Source: Arenicella xantha
GTDB lineage: Bacteria > Pseudomonadota > Gammaproteobacteria > Arenicellales > Arenicellaceae
Length of the DNA: 64,000 nt
Direction of reading: 5' to 3'
Assembly (NCBI RefSeq): GCF_003315245.1
Contig: NZ_QNRT01000002.1
Span: 976,206-1,040,205 of the forward strand
Part shown: one piece after another, positions 1 through 8,387 of the stretch
Numbering within the stretch: the first letter of the stretch is position 1
Layout of the letters: every line of letters begins with the position of its first letter
Translations under genes and position numbers: made by a program
Notes under the pieces: generated by a model
Database searches by the model: none
What the model was told of the DNA's origin: nothing
The model's input: only the letters and a program-made list of their open reading frames with translations

Positions 1-748
1 GCCGATATACGTATTGTTATTAGCGTGGTTTTTACGTGAAACCGAGCTTAAAAACCGACTTAACGCGAAAAACATTCTGGCCATTAGCATAGTAGGTATG
101 TTCGGGTACTATGCAGCAAGCTTTCTCGACCTACTCGGCTTGCAATATGTAACCGCGCAGCTTGGGCGGATGATTTTGTATATCTACCCAACCTTCGTAG
201 TGCTACTCGGTGCAGTATTTTTCGGTGAACGCATCACTCTACGCGTAGTGATCTCACTGCTGATAACCTACTCTGGCGTCGCCATAATATTTGGCCATGA
301 CCTAAATGTGTTCGGCAACGACGTATTCACTGGTGCGCTCTTCATTTTAGGCGCCGCGCTAACTTTTTCGTTCTACTTGCTGTTTAGTAAGTCGCTGATC
401 GCAGAGGTTGGCAGCCGACTGTTTACTTGCGTCGCGTTAATCGCCGCCAGCACCGGCATACTGATTCACTACGCCCTAACCCGCTCCATTACTCAACCTG
501 AAGTAACGCCCAACGCCTTGTGGCTGATACTTATTATTGCGATCTTTTGCACGGTAATCCCAACCTTTTTCACCACCTCTGCAGTGGCTCGAATTGGCGC
601 AGACAAAACCGGCATCGTGGCGATGGCTGGCCCAGCATTCACAAGTATTTTCGCTGTTTCAGTGTTGGCCGAAAGCTTTACTATTTACCACGCCACCGGC
701 ATTGCGCTGACTATCGCTGGAATCGCCGTTCTCAAGGGAAAACCATAG
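1..748 (+). CDS. EamA/DMT-family inner-membrane transporter (5' end outside the window)
   Basis: Drug/metabolite transporter superfamily permease. The reading frame is open back to the first bases of the window (codons at 2-13 are sense), so the TTG at 14 is probably internal and the gene starts upstream. About 245 residues are visible with several hydrophobic helices. Typical EamA features are the segment near residues 45-70 (TAQLGRMILYIYPTFVVLLG) and the terminal GIALTIAGIAVLKGKP helix, which mark the second half of each five-helix repeat. Substrate cannot be inferred; family members export amino acids, nucleosides or other metabolites. It is convergent with the lipoprotein gene that follows and is not evidently linked to the polysaccharide locus. 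Confidence 0.85.
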   Translation, partial: PIYVLLLAWFLRETELKNRLNAKNILAISIVGMFGYYAASFLDLLGLQYVTAQLGRMILYIYPTFVVLLGAVFFGERITLRVVISLLITYSGVAIIFGHDLNVFGNDVFTGALFILGAALTFSFYLLFSKSLIAEVGSRLFTCVALIAASTGILIHYALTRSITQPEVTPNALWLILIIAIFCTVIPTFFTTSAVARIGADKTGIVAMAGPAFTSIFAVSVLAESFTIYHATGIALTIAGIAVLKGKP

Positions 749-758
749 ACCTCGACGC

Positions 759-788
759 ATAGACGATGATCATACGCGAATCGTCTAT
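759..788. terminator. Stem-loop between convergent genes, weak terminator candidate
   Basis: A 9-bp inverted repeat (ATAGACGAT at 759-767 and ATCGTCTAT at 780-788) with a 12-nt loop sits between the EamA stop codon and the last codons of the convergent lipoprotein gene. No U-run follows on either strand, so it may be a weak or factor-assisted terminator, or only an mRNA-protecting hairpin. Confidence 0.3.
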
Positions 789-1213
789 TCAACGTCCTCT
801 AACGGGGAGTGCTCAATAGCTTTGATCCGCTCCAATGTCTCGGCCATATCATCAGCCTGATCATCTAAGCGTGTTGTAGAGTCTTGCAAGGTATTATCGA
901 TCAAAGCCTGACGCTCGCCATCGGTTTGCGTAACTAACTCGTCACCAATTTCCTCATCGAGTGCGCGACTTTGCTTTTCACCCAACTCAACCGCAAGCCC
1001 CATTAACGACGACTCCAGCGCACTAGTCCCTGCAGTATCAACGGACTCGTCTACAACAGCTGACCGTTCGTTTGATTGTGACGTGACCTCCTGGTCAACC
1101 ACTGCTTCACTTGACGACTCATGCTCGCCTACTGGCGCATCACCAGATTGTGAGCAGCCAGATAGCAGCATCAGAGCCAGCAGAACTTGTGTAATTTGAC
1201 GAGAAACTAGCAT
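785..1213 (-). CDS. Small predicted lipoprotein, function unknown
   Basis: 142 residues. The N-terminus is a lipoprotein signal peptide: MLVSRQ, a hydrophobic stretch and the lipobox LLSGC, giving a mature N-terminal Cys at residue 20. The rest is acidic, rich in Glu, Asp, Ser and Gln and apparently low in secondary hydrophobicity (for example DDQADDMAETLERIKAIEHSPLEDVE at the C-terminus, likely helical). No known family was recognised. It lies downstream of the minus-strand polysaccharide genes, 54 bp from the nucleotidyltransferase-like gene, and could belong to that operon, but nothing in the protein shows a polysaccharide role. Confidence 0.65.
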   Translation of the reverse strand: MLVSRQITQVLLALMLLSGCSQSGDAPVGEHESSSEAVVDQEVTSQSNERSAVVDESVDTAGTSALESSLMGLAVELGEKQSRALDEEIGDELVTQTDGERQALIDNTLQDSTTRLDDQADDMAETLERIKAIEHSPLEDVE

Positions 1214-1267
1214 TACATATCTTAATAAATAACCTTAACCGAAGTTTCGTGGCCAATCGAAATCCGA

Positions 1268-2137
1268 CTAGGAAACTTGATAGACCACACCCTTATTAAC
1301 AATGGCCCCGTGAATTGGACGCAAAGTTGACACAATCGAGTTTGGCATAACAATCGTATCGGTTAAAGAGACATTAGGTCCAATCAACACATCACGATTT
1401 AGTATGACAGTGTCCAGCGACGCATTTTTGGCAATACGACAACGCCGCTCGATCATAACCTCTTTGGGCACCAATACCGCACGCCGATGCACATATGCCT
1501 CCCAATGCTGTCTGCGACCTACGCGGCTATTGTGATGAACACTTGGCAACAGGCCAGCTAGATCACCTGATACCACAGAAAAATTAGCGGCCTTGAAATC
1601 CCCAGCACTACTGAGTGAATTCACCACCACATCGATTAACTCAATTGGCGCTGCATTAACCATAACGTTAGAGGCATGCGGCTTAAGCAAGGTTAATCCC
1701 AATAATTGCCCTTTGGCTGTGGCTGCCAACAGCCTACCTTCAGACCTATTGGCCTCGGTAAGAAATTGGTCAACACAATGACTGCGGAGCCGATCAAGAT
1801 TGATCACCAACAGGCCATTTGGATCACCTAGAGACTGGTACTCGCTGAGCACTTGATCAGTACTAAGTTGGTAGTCCATCACATTAATGCTCATACCCCA
1901 TCGCCGAGTATCGCCAATCAGGGTTTGAATTCGGCGAGCGTCATTTTTGGCTAACACCAAGCATTGATCAAAGCCAAGATCTTCTAGCTCCATCAAAAGG
2001 TGCTCAATTACCGAATAGCCAGCCACCATCAACGATGCTTTACCATACCCAGAGAAAATACTCGCAAGATCACTGCCTACCATGTCATCAGCTAACACGA
2101 TAGCCGTCGGCCGAATAAGTCTTTCTTCATTATTCAT
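1268..2137 (-). CDS. Sugar-nucleotidyltransferase-like protein with degenerate active site
   Basis: 289 residues, last gene of the minus-strand EPS arm, 12 bp after the phosphoglycosyl transferase gene. The N-terminal ~200 residues resemble the GT-A fold of NDP-sugar pyrophosphorylases: a first strand (PTAIVLADD), SVIEHLLMELEDLGFDQCLVL and a GLLVINLD strand. The C-terminal ~70 residues look like a left-handed beta-helix (VLVPKEVMIERRCRIAKNASL, LIGPNVSLTDTIV). The glycine-rich GxGTRL nucleotide-binding loop is not present; the corresponding stretch reads ADDMVGSDL. A catalytic sugar-1-phosphate nucleotidyltransferase role is therefore doubtful, and a regulatory or scaffolding role in EPS precursor supply is equally possible. 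Confidence 0.55.
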   Translation of the reverse strand: MNNEERLIRPTAIVLADDMVGSDLASIFSGYGKASLMVAGYSVIEHLLMELEDLGFDQCLVLAKNDARRIQTLIGDTRRWGMSINVMDYQLSTDQVLSEYQSLGDPNGLLVINLDRLRSHCVDQFLTEANRSEGRLLAATAKGQLLGLTLLKPHASNVMVNAAPIELIDVVVNSLSSAGDFKAANFSVVSGDLAGLLPSVHHNSRVGRRQHWEAYVHRRAVLVPKEVMIERRCRIAKNASLDTVILNRDVLIGPNVSLTDTIVMPNSIVSTLRPIHGAIVNKGVVYQVS

Positions 2138-2149
2138 TTTTGATTTCTC

Positions 2150-2824
2150 TTAGTAAGCGCCGCGTGCCAACAGCACCGCGGGAATAGTTTTTAATAACAA
2201 AAGCAGATCGAACCCGATAGATTGTCGTTCAATGTACTCAACATCCAATGTAACCTGCATTTCAAATGGAATATCCGACCGCCCAGAAACTTGCCATAAG
2301 CAAGTAATGCCTGGGCGCACAGTCAAGCGCGCTCGATCAACTCGCCTATATTGAGCAACCTCAGACGGTAATGGTGGACGCGGACCGACCAGCGACATAT
2401 CACCGATTAGCACATTAATTAGCTGTGGCAGCTCATCGATAGACATTTTGCGAATTACCGCACCGACTTTGGTCACTCGCGGGTCCTTCTTGATCTTAAA
2501 TAGAACCCCTTGATCAACCTCGTTGTCGGCAGCGAGTTCGGCTTTACGAGCTTCAGCATCCGAATGCATAGAGCGAAACTTCCACATCATAAACGGCATC
2601 CCGTCGAGGCCAACTCGGCGCTGTCGAAAAAATAGCGCCCCCGGAGATTCGAGCTTAATAGCCAAGCTAACCACCATCAGCAAAGGCGAGAGCAGAATGA
2701 TCGCAAGCAACGACACCGACACATCCAGCACTCTTTTAGAGATTGGAAACATCGCTAACCGACATTGCCAAATCAAACGCTTAAGCTGCTGAACAAAGGT
2801 TATCTGATTTCGGTAGTGCGTCAT
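2150..2824 (-). CDS. Polyprenyl-phosphate sugar-1-phosphate transferase (initiating phosphoglycosyl transferase)
   Basis: 224 residues, the minimal catalytic module of the bacterial sugar transferase family (WcaJ/WbaP/PglC type). It moves a sugar-1-phosphate from a nucleotide sugar to undecaprenyl phosphate, the first membrane step of EPS repeat-unit assembly. Visible are a re-entrant hydrophobic helix (about 33-56), [16 protein letters not shown] (82-86), the catalytic Asp130-Glu131 pair in [15 protein letters not shown] (144-150), the [14 protein letters not shown] block and a terminal [15 protein letters not shown]. The extra N-terminal transmembrane bundle of WbaP/WcaJ is absent. Its start overlaps the preceding gene by 4 bp, so the two are translationally coupled. 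Confidence 0.93.
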   Translation of the reverse strand: MTHYRNQITFVQQLKRLIWQCRLAMFPISKRVLDVSVSLLAIILLSPLLMVVSLAIKLESPGALFFRQRRVGLDGMPFMMWKFRSMHSDAEARKAELAADNEVDQGVLFKIKKDPRVTKVGAVIRKMSIDELPQLINVLIGDMSLVGPRPPLPSEVAQYRRVDRARLTVRPGITCLWQVSGRSDIPFEMQVTLDVEYIERQSIGFDLLLLLKTIPAVLLARGAY

Positions 2825-4083
2825 TGGGATACCTCTCTTCGATGCACTACACGGCTGGTAGCAGTGCTTTTAATTAGCTTGTCTCGCAGCACACGAACCA
2901 AGAAAAGCGGTGTGCCCAACAGATAACGCCTCGCCTTCGCCTTCGGCTGCATGGCCAACCTCCACACCCACTCTAATGACAGCTCGCGTATCCACTCAGG
3001 TGCTCGAGCGACCTCCCCAGAATAAAAATCAAACAGCCCACCCACACCAATCATCGCAGACACAGACAAATTGCCACGGTGCTCAGCCATCCATTTCTCT
3101 TGCATTGGGGCGCCAAGCGCGACCAGCACGACATCAGCATTACTGGCATTGATACGATCACAGACGTCCGTGTCATTACCATGTAATGAGTACCCATCTA
3201 GATATCCGACAACCTCAGCGCCGGGGTATTCGCACGCCAATTTATCGGCAACCTTACTCACCACCGCTGTCGAACCACCCAATAAATATATGCGTGCCCC
3301 GGATAGACTCAATCGATCACACAACAAAGGAAACATGTCGGTGCCGTTCACATTTTCAATAATCCGAACACCGCTCGCCATGGCTGCTAGACGCACTCCA
3401 ATCCCGTCGGCAAATACGCTTGAGAAATCGTTTAACACCTCTCGATAAGACTGGTCATCGCAATATTGGTTGACGCATTCGGCGTTAACGAACGCAAAGC
3501 AAGCGGGCTGCTCCGACCCGTCACCCTCATCAATCGACGCACCCACCTCGGCGACCGCATCGGCCATCGATGTGTTACTAATACGTACACCAAAAAGCTG
3601 AAAAGTATCAGCCTTACTAACGCGCCTCGTAGTAGAACCAAGACAACGCTGAACTAACCAAACCAATAGCAATTGACCGCGCCGGAGCAGACTGTCGTTT
3701 TGAATAAACTCAGCGACCACCGCAGATTCAGAGCTGTATGCAATTCCGGCAGACTGCTTAATAGCATATGGACATAAAACTCCGGGAGCGACGGTAAACC
3801 GAACGCGTTCTCCCCCTTTATATTTAGATGACTCGCTCACTCGTACTCGGCGGGGGCCGACCAAATCATAATTTGCTCGAAGGTAATGCAACCAACGATC
3901 AAAGTCCGCAAGCGGTCTATTCTCTATCAGCACGGTCTGATGGACAACCCACACACAGCCCTCGCCAAGGTATTGCTCACTGTAAAGTGAAATTCGCTGT
4001 CGACGAACTAAGGCAATTAAACAGCTAACACCGATATGCATAAAAGCATAAGCGAGCATTGGAAAAGCAATTAGAAATCTCAT
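2821..4083 (-). CDS. WecG/TagA/CpsF glycosyltransferase fused to a degenerate phosphoglycosyl-transferase-like domain
   Basis: 420 residues from the start chosen here. The C-terminal ~240 residues are a WecG/TagA/CpsF glycosyltransferase: CFAFVNAECVNQYC, VFADGIGVRLAA, NGTDMFPLLC, IYLLGGS, VVLVALGAPMQEKWM and the AMIGVGGLFDFYSGEVARAPEW block. Such enzymes add the second sugar to a lipid-linked EPS intermediate. Residues about 40-150 resemble the C-terminal half of the neighbouring phosphoglycosyl transferase (DLVGPRRVR, RVRFTVAPGVLCPY), but the Asp-Glu pair and KFRSM are missing, so this part is probably inactive. The start at 4083 (ATG after GTGGGGTG) is preferred to ATG 4107 because it has a better ribosome site and puts the upstream operator 41 nt away, as in the two sister operons. 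Confidence 0.8.
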   Translation of the reverse strand: MRFLIAFPMLAYAFMHIGVSCLIALVRRQRISLYSEQYLGEGCVWVVHQTVLIENRPLADFDRWLHYLRANYDLVGPRRVRVSESSKYKGGERVRFTVAPGVLCPYAIKQSAGIAYSSESAVVAEFIQNDSLLRRGQLLLVWLVQRCLGSTTRRVSKADTFQLFGVRISNTSMADAVAEVGASIDEGDGSEQPACFAFVNAECVNQYCDDQSYREVLNDFSSVFADGIGVRLAAMASGVRIIENVNGTDMFPLLCDRLSLSGARIYLLGGSTAVVSKVADKLACEYPGAEVVGYLDGYSLHGNDTDVCDRINASNADVVLVALGAPMQEKWMAEHRGNLSVSAMIGVGGLFDFYSGEVARAPEWIRELSLEWVWRLAMQPKAKARRYLLGTPLFLVRVLRDKLIKSTATSRVVHRREVSQ

Positions 4084-4124
4084 TAAACACCCCACTACAA
4101 GTATCATTTTGCGTTGAACTGGTT

Positions 4125-4155
4125 ATCATTATTATCATTTAATAGGATATGTCAA
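4125..4155 (-). promoter_or_regulatory. Operator copy A and promoter of the minus-strand EPS arm
   Basis: Read on the minus strand, TAAATGATAATAATGAT (4141 to 4125) lies 41 nt before the ATG at 4083. A perfect -35 hexamer TTGACA (4155 to 4150) is just upstream and an AATAAT-type -10 lies inside the motif at 16-bp spacing. The 19-bp sequence ATCATTATTATCATTTAAT (4125-4143, plus strand) is identical at 14709-14727, ahead of the response-regulator gene. What binds it is inferred, not shown. Confidence 0.7.
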
Positions 4156-4299
4156 TAAAATATTTAGCTTATTTATCACATTGAGATTGAAGATGAAACT
4201 TTCAAACAAGCAAAAATAGGCCGAAATATGACCATAAAGCACTGATATTAAAGGATTTTATATCTACAAAACGATAAAACCAACAAATAGAAATTAAAT

Positions 4300-4330
4300 T
4301 TGACATAAATGATAATAATGATAATAATGG
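4300..4330 (+). promoter_or_regulatory. Operator copy B and promoter of the plus-strand EPS arm
   Basis: A clear sigma-70-type promoter has TTGACA at 4300-4305, a 17-bp spacer and AATAAT at 4323-4328. The spacer is exactly the shared motif TAAATGATAATAATGAT (4306-4322), which ends 39 nt before the ATG at 4362. The 9-bp unit GATAATAAT is repeated directly (4311-4319, 4320-4328). A protein bound here would cover the promoter, so it could repress, or remodel the spacer in the way MerR-like activators do. Confidence 0.7.
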
Positions 4331-4361
4331 TTTCATTAATATCATATTCGACCAGCTAGCT

Positions 4362-5552
4362 ATGAAAACACCACACAAACTCATAAGCCATCTTTGCGTA
4401 CCTCTACTAATTCTCTTAACTGGATGCTCAACGGTACCTCAGAGCTTAGACAGCCTGCAGCAAGACAACGGCGAGAGCTTTATTCGAATCGTAGATCATG
4501 CAGATACACCTATAACGCATCGCAAGCCCGCCATGACATCGCATTCAGGCCAGCACAGCATGAATACACTAAGTACCGCCGAGCCGCTTCTTACAATTGG
4601 CGACGTAATTCGCTTGAGTATTGATGGCATGCCTCGCTTTGACGGCGTATATCAGATTGACGCCACTGGTCAGCTAGATTTTCCATTCGCGCCTTCGGTC
4701 AGCGTGCTCGGGCACTCACGCCAAAGCTTGCAATTACACTTAGAGAACGAGCTAGTACGCATCAAATGGTTCCATCAAGACACCGTCAACGTTAACTTAA
4801 GTGTCGTACGCCTCGGCCCAGCCTTCATTCTGGTTAGCGGTGCAGTATTTAACCCCGGTGGAGTCACCTTAAACTCACCAAATCTGGACACACCAGAAGC
4901 GCCGATTCAGCAAGTTGCCGGAACACTTTCTACACGCAGGGATCTCACCTCGGCGCTTAGTGCTGCAGGCGGCGTGCGCCCTGATGCGGATTTATCAGCG
5001 ATCTATATTCAACGCGGCAACAACCTATTTAAGGTATCGGCCTCAGGCATCCTGACTGGTCAGAGCCGCGCCGACAACATCATGTTGAACGATGGAGATA
5101 GAGTATGGGTCGATTCACAAGGGTTCGAAAACGCAGCACTCATCCGTCCGAGTCAGATTACGCCTCCGGGGATGCGAGTTTTCATGTCAAACTTAACAGC
5201 ACCGGCATTGACCAATGCGCAATCTGCCGTCGGAGCTGACGCCACTAGACTGCCATATGGCTCATCATTATTAGACGCCGCTGTGTCAGCTAATTGTGTC
5301 GGCGGCACACACCAAGCCAATGCCTCGCGAAGTGTCGTGTTAATCACCAAAAACTACGGCTCTCGCCAACAGATAGTTGTCCGGCGCACGATCAACCAAC
5401 TAATGACTGCGAGCTCGCAATCCAGCGTCAACCCCTACGTGATGCCTAACGACGCGGTCGCGTGCTACGACTCCAAATTCACTAACTTTCGTGATGTCGC
5501 ACGTGGAATTGTTGAAGTTATTAGCCCCTTGATCCTAGGAGCAGTACTGTGA
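4362..5552 (+). CDS. Wza-like polysaccharide export lipoprotein
   Basis: 396 residues. A lipoprotein signal (hydrophobic stretch then LLTGC) anchors it in the outer membrane. Residues about 80-160 form the polysaccharide export (Poly_export/PES) domain: LLTIGDVIRLSIDGMPRFDGVYQIDATGQLDFPF and an SVLGHS turn. SLBB-type segments follow (ILVSGAVFNPGG; SALSAAGGVRPDADLSAIYIQRG). The C-terminal helix (VARGIVEVISPLILGAVL) is hydrophobic and could form the outer-membrane helical pore as in Wza. First gene of the plus-strand EPS arm; its stop overlaps the next start by 4 bp. Together with the Wzz-, Wzy- and Wzx-like genes it indicates a Wzx/Wzy-dependent pathway. Confidence 0.88.
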   Translation: MKTPHKLISHLCVPLLILLTGCSTVPQSLDSLQQDNGESFIRIVDHADTPITHRKPAMTSHSGQHSMNTLSTAEPLLTIGDVIRLSIDGMPRFDGVYQIDATGQLDFPFAPSVSVLGHSRQSLQLHLENELVRIKWFHQDTVNVNLSVVRLGPAFILVSGAVFNPGGVTLNSPNLDTPEAPIQQVAGTLSTRRDLTSALSAAGGVRPDADLSAIYIQRGNNLFKVSASGILTGQSRADNIMLNDGDRVWVDSQGFENAALIRPSQITPPGMRVFMSNLTAPALTNAQSAVGADATRLPYGSSLLDAAVSANCVGGTHQANASRSVVLITKNYGSRQQIVVRRTINQLMTASSQSSVNPYVMPNDAVACYDSKFTNFRDVARGIVEVISPLILGAVL

Positions 5553-6946
5553 ATTGGCCACTACTCTTTGACTACGCTGTAGTCGCAGCATTAACAATAA
5601 AATATCGCTTGCTCGGAATATTTATAGCCATCGTGGTAATGCTTGCACTCTATCTAAGCCTTGCCGCGCCTAGCTATAAAACTTCATGGGTTATGTTGTT
5701 ACCGGGAACTGAGCGCGGTTCAACCATCAACCTCGACAATCTTGGCGAAGCACGAAGCAGTGGCGCCAATGCATACGGTAGCGTATCTATTAGCCCCAAA
5801 AACACCTACAAAGAAATCGCTCTGAGCGACGCCGTAATCAAGCAAGCGGCAACCGAATATGGCGTTGAAGCATATGCATTTAGCAAACCGCGTATCACCT
5901 TGATTGACCAAACTCCAGCAATGCAGTTCACCTTGAAAGGAGAATCCAAGGAAGAGCTTGCGTATCGTGCGAAACTCTATAATCGAATCTTTCATAGCGT
6001 ATTGGATCAACTCCGAGACAATGAAATTGAGCGCGGTTATGAAGGTGTGGAAGATAATCTAGCAGACGCTAAAGCAAGACTAAGTAAAGCGCGATTAGAC
6101 ATCGTGCAATTCCAAAGCAACACCTCGTTAATCTCTGAAGATCAGTTAAAACGATGGGTTAGCGATGCAGAAGAATTGCGATCTAAAGGCACCACCACCT
6201 CAATCGAGTTAGCCAGCGCCGAAGCATCGCTTAAGTCACGCCTGCAGCAACTAGGCATTACACAGAAGCAGGCTGAAGCACTGTTGATTACCCAATCAAA
6301 CCCGGAGCTAGCAACAACTCTCGACAGCTTGAGTGTCAAGCTAGCTGAGCAATCTAGCTTACACACCACCTATGGCGCAGCAAACCCTTTGAGAACCGCC
6401 ATCGACAGAGAAGTAAGCGGCTTAGCCAAACGAGTTCGCACCCTACTCAGCGATGTTCCCAACCTCAATCGCCTGAACAATAAACAACTGTACGCATTGG
6501 CATCGCCAAGCAACGCAAAAAACATTCAAATCACCAACAATTTGATAACCGAGCTAGCCAGCTTAAAAGCACAATCAGCATCAATAGCTGACAACTTTGA
6601 ACGCTACTTAGCGCGCGTTAGCGATCACGCAGAAGATGCCGCAACGCTGGCTGACTTACAGCGATCGCATCAGATTGCTGAGGCAATTTTCAGCTCCGCG
6701 CTAGCAAAACTAGACACCAACCGTTTAGACATTTATGCCACGTATCCACTTACTCAATTGTTAACAGAACCTGGCTCGACATTAAAGCGGGATCGCCTGC
6801 AATCAAAATTAATGATCGTCGCCGGCATTCTGATCTTTGGCTTGTTATCGATGGCTTTACTGCTTATCGAACTTCGCAAACAGCTCACTACAACAATGAT
6901 CAAAGCAAATCATCCAAGCATGCCAGACGCAGGAGCAACATTATGA
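5549..6946 (+). CDS. Wzz/chain-length-determinant-like EPS co-polymerase
   Basis: 465 residues. A transmembrane helix near residues 17-38 (RLLGIFIAIVVMLALYLSLA) and one near 425-445 (KLMIVAGILIFGLLSMALLLIEL) bracket a long periplasmic region with predicted coiled coils (EGVEDNLADAKARLSKARLDIVQFQ; ATLADLQRSHQIAEAIFSSALAKL). This is the layout of polysaccharide co-polymerases that set chain length and contact the Wza exporter. No cytoplasmic tyrosine-kinase domain is fused and no Wzc-type kinase gene is seen nearby, so any phosphorylation control would come from elsewhere. Overlaps both neighbours by 4 bp, so the first three genes are translationally coupled. Confidence 0.85.
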   Translation: MNWPLLFDYAVVAALTIKYRLLGIFIAIVVMLALYLSLAAPSYKTSWVMLLPGTERGSTINLDNLGEARSSGANAYGSVSISPKNTYKEIALSDAVIKQAATEYGVEAYAFSKPRITLIDQTPAMQFTLKGESKEELAYRAKLYNRIFHSVLDQLRDNEIERGYEGVEDNLADAKARLSKARLDIVQFQSNTSLISEDQLKRWVSDAEELRSKGTTTSIELASAEASLKSRLQQLGITQKQAEALLITQSNPELATTLDSLSVKLAEQSSLHTTYGAANPLRTAIDREVSGLAKRVRTLLSDVPNLNRLNNKQLYALASPSNAKNIQITNNLITELASLKAQSASIADNFERYLARVSDHAEDAATLADLQRSHQIAEAIFSSALAKLDTNRLDIYATYPLTQLLTEPGSTLKRDRLQSKLMIVAGILIFGLLSMALLLIELRKQLTTTMIKANHPSMPDAGATL

Positions 6947-8385
6947 ACTCGGCAGCCAAACTGTCGCCAAGCGCTGTCACGGCTTGGTTTAATCAGCGGT
7001 GGGATTTTATAGGAACTCCCACGTGGCAAGAGAAAGCGCTTTTGTCGAGCATTACTTTTACGTTTGGCTTCTATCTTATTGGCGCACTGTATCTGGTTGC
7101 CCCCTTAGTCGGCTGGACACTCGCCGCCGCACTGCTTACCCAGATAGCCTCACCGTTATCGATTAACCCGACTAGGCAGCAAGCAAAACAAAATGCACAT
7201 TGGCTAATCATTCTTTGGTGTTGCTCAGCGATTCTATTAGAAATCGCGTTAATCGTAGGGCACGTAGACTTTAATCTAGGTTTTGGCAAAATTATCAAAT
7301 CAACCATTGGTTGGGCCAAGGGATGGGCCTTGTTGTCGCTGTTTATCGTGCTTGGATATGCGTTTCAAATCCGCTATCGACTGGTTTGCCGAGCTGCTTG
7401 CATAGTCGGGCTGCTGGCACTCATCGTCACTCCGTTCTTGGTTCTCGCCTACGTGTTAGGTCTTCCTGATTTTCTATACGTGTCACCACTTAAGATATTT
7501 GGTGGGGCTGGCGCAGAATTCTTCACGGTCATCCTTTACGAAATCGATCCAGGCAATGGCGCCCCTCGCTGGCGCTTCTTCGCTCCTTGGGCGCCCGCGG
7601 TAGGCTTTGTCGCGAACATTTACTTTCTGTGCGCCTGGTTTGAAAAAGACCAAAAGTGGCGTGCCATCGGACTCGCCGGCAATGCCATCATGATCGTATT
7701 AGCCGCATCGCGCATGGGCATGATCGTGATGCTACTTGTACCAATCGCTGTTTGGGGCTTGTCACGGCTCACTCGCCCATGGGTAATCATCTCGGCCTGT
7801 GTCGGGCTGCTGATACTCGCTGTCTTTAGTGACCCTATTTTCCACACGATCACATCTATCCTTGATGATATTAAGGGAGCACGAGCCGACTCCACACGGG
7901 TCCGCGCCACCCTCGGCAACATCGCGCTATACCGCTGGGAGTCAGAAGCCTATTGGTTCGGTCACGGCGTAGTTGAGCGTGGCACACACCTAGTTGAATT
8001 TATGCCTATTGGTTCGCACCACAACTGGTATGGACTACTGTTTGTCAAAGGCATGGTCGGATTACTGAGCTTCTTAGTCCCCTTTGCACTGACAACCCTA
8101 ACCTTACTAGTCAAAGCACAATATCAGGTCAGCGCACGCTTAGGATTGGGTATGTGCTTGATTTTAGGCTTCTTCTCAATGAGTGAGAATATTGAGGCGC
8201 TGGCGTATATGACATGGCCAGCTTGGCTATTGATTGGTGCCGGCTTACGCAGCACTCAACGCGACATTGACACTAACAAAGACAACATCCTCGGCCAATT
8301 TTGGCTACTGTCGCGAGAACACGGAAACTCGCCTGCGCTTGCGAAACACACTACAACACAATCCCTGCGACAAAAGACCAGTTAA
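6943..8385 (+). CDS. O-antigen polymerase/ligase-like (Wzy-type) membrane protein
   Basis: 480 residues with about ten hydrophobic helices between residues 30 and 440. A large periplasmic loop holds the HHNWYGLLFVKGMVGLLSF segment (about 359-377), the usual signature of the Wzy_C/O-antigen ligase family. Another family-like block is ASRMGMIVMLLVPIAVWGLS. It most likely polymerises lipid-linked repeat units at the periplasmic face of the inner membrane. Gene order after exporter and co-polymerase supports this. The start overlaps the Wzz-like stop by 4 bp. Confidence 0.85.
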   Translation: MNSAAKLSPSAVTAWFNQRWDFIGTPTWQEKALLSSITFTFGFYLIGALYLVAPLVGWTLAAALLTQIASPLSINPTRQQAKQNAHWLIILWCCSAILLEIALIVGHVDFNLGFGKIIKSTIGWAKGWALLSLFIVLGYAFQIRYRLVCRAACIVGLLALIVTPFLVLAYVLGLPDFLYVSPLKIFGGAGAEFFTVILYEIDPGNGAPRWRFFAPWAPAVGFVANIYFLCAWFEKDQKWRAIGLAGNAIMIVLAASRMGMIVMLLVPIAVWGLSRLTRPWVIISACVGLLILAVFSDPIFHTITSILDDIKGARADSTRVRATLGNIALYRWESEAYWFGHGVVERGTHLVEFMPIGSHHNWYGLLFVKGMVGLLSFLVPFALTTLTLLVKAQYQVSARLGLGMCLILGFFSMSENIEALAYMTWPAWLLIGAGLRSTQRDIDTNKDNILGQFWLLSREHGNSPALAKHTTTQSLRQKTS

Positions 8386-8387
8386 TT

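Noticed and set aside
4202..4384. 60-residue minus-strand ORF in the divergent EPS control region
   Set aside because: Overlaps the operator, the promoter and the start of the Wza-like gene; AT-rich chance ORF.
8301..8387. Longer N-terminus for the plus-strand GT2
   Set aside because: Would overlap the polymerase gene by 85 bp; the GT2 fold begins right at the ATG at 8388.
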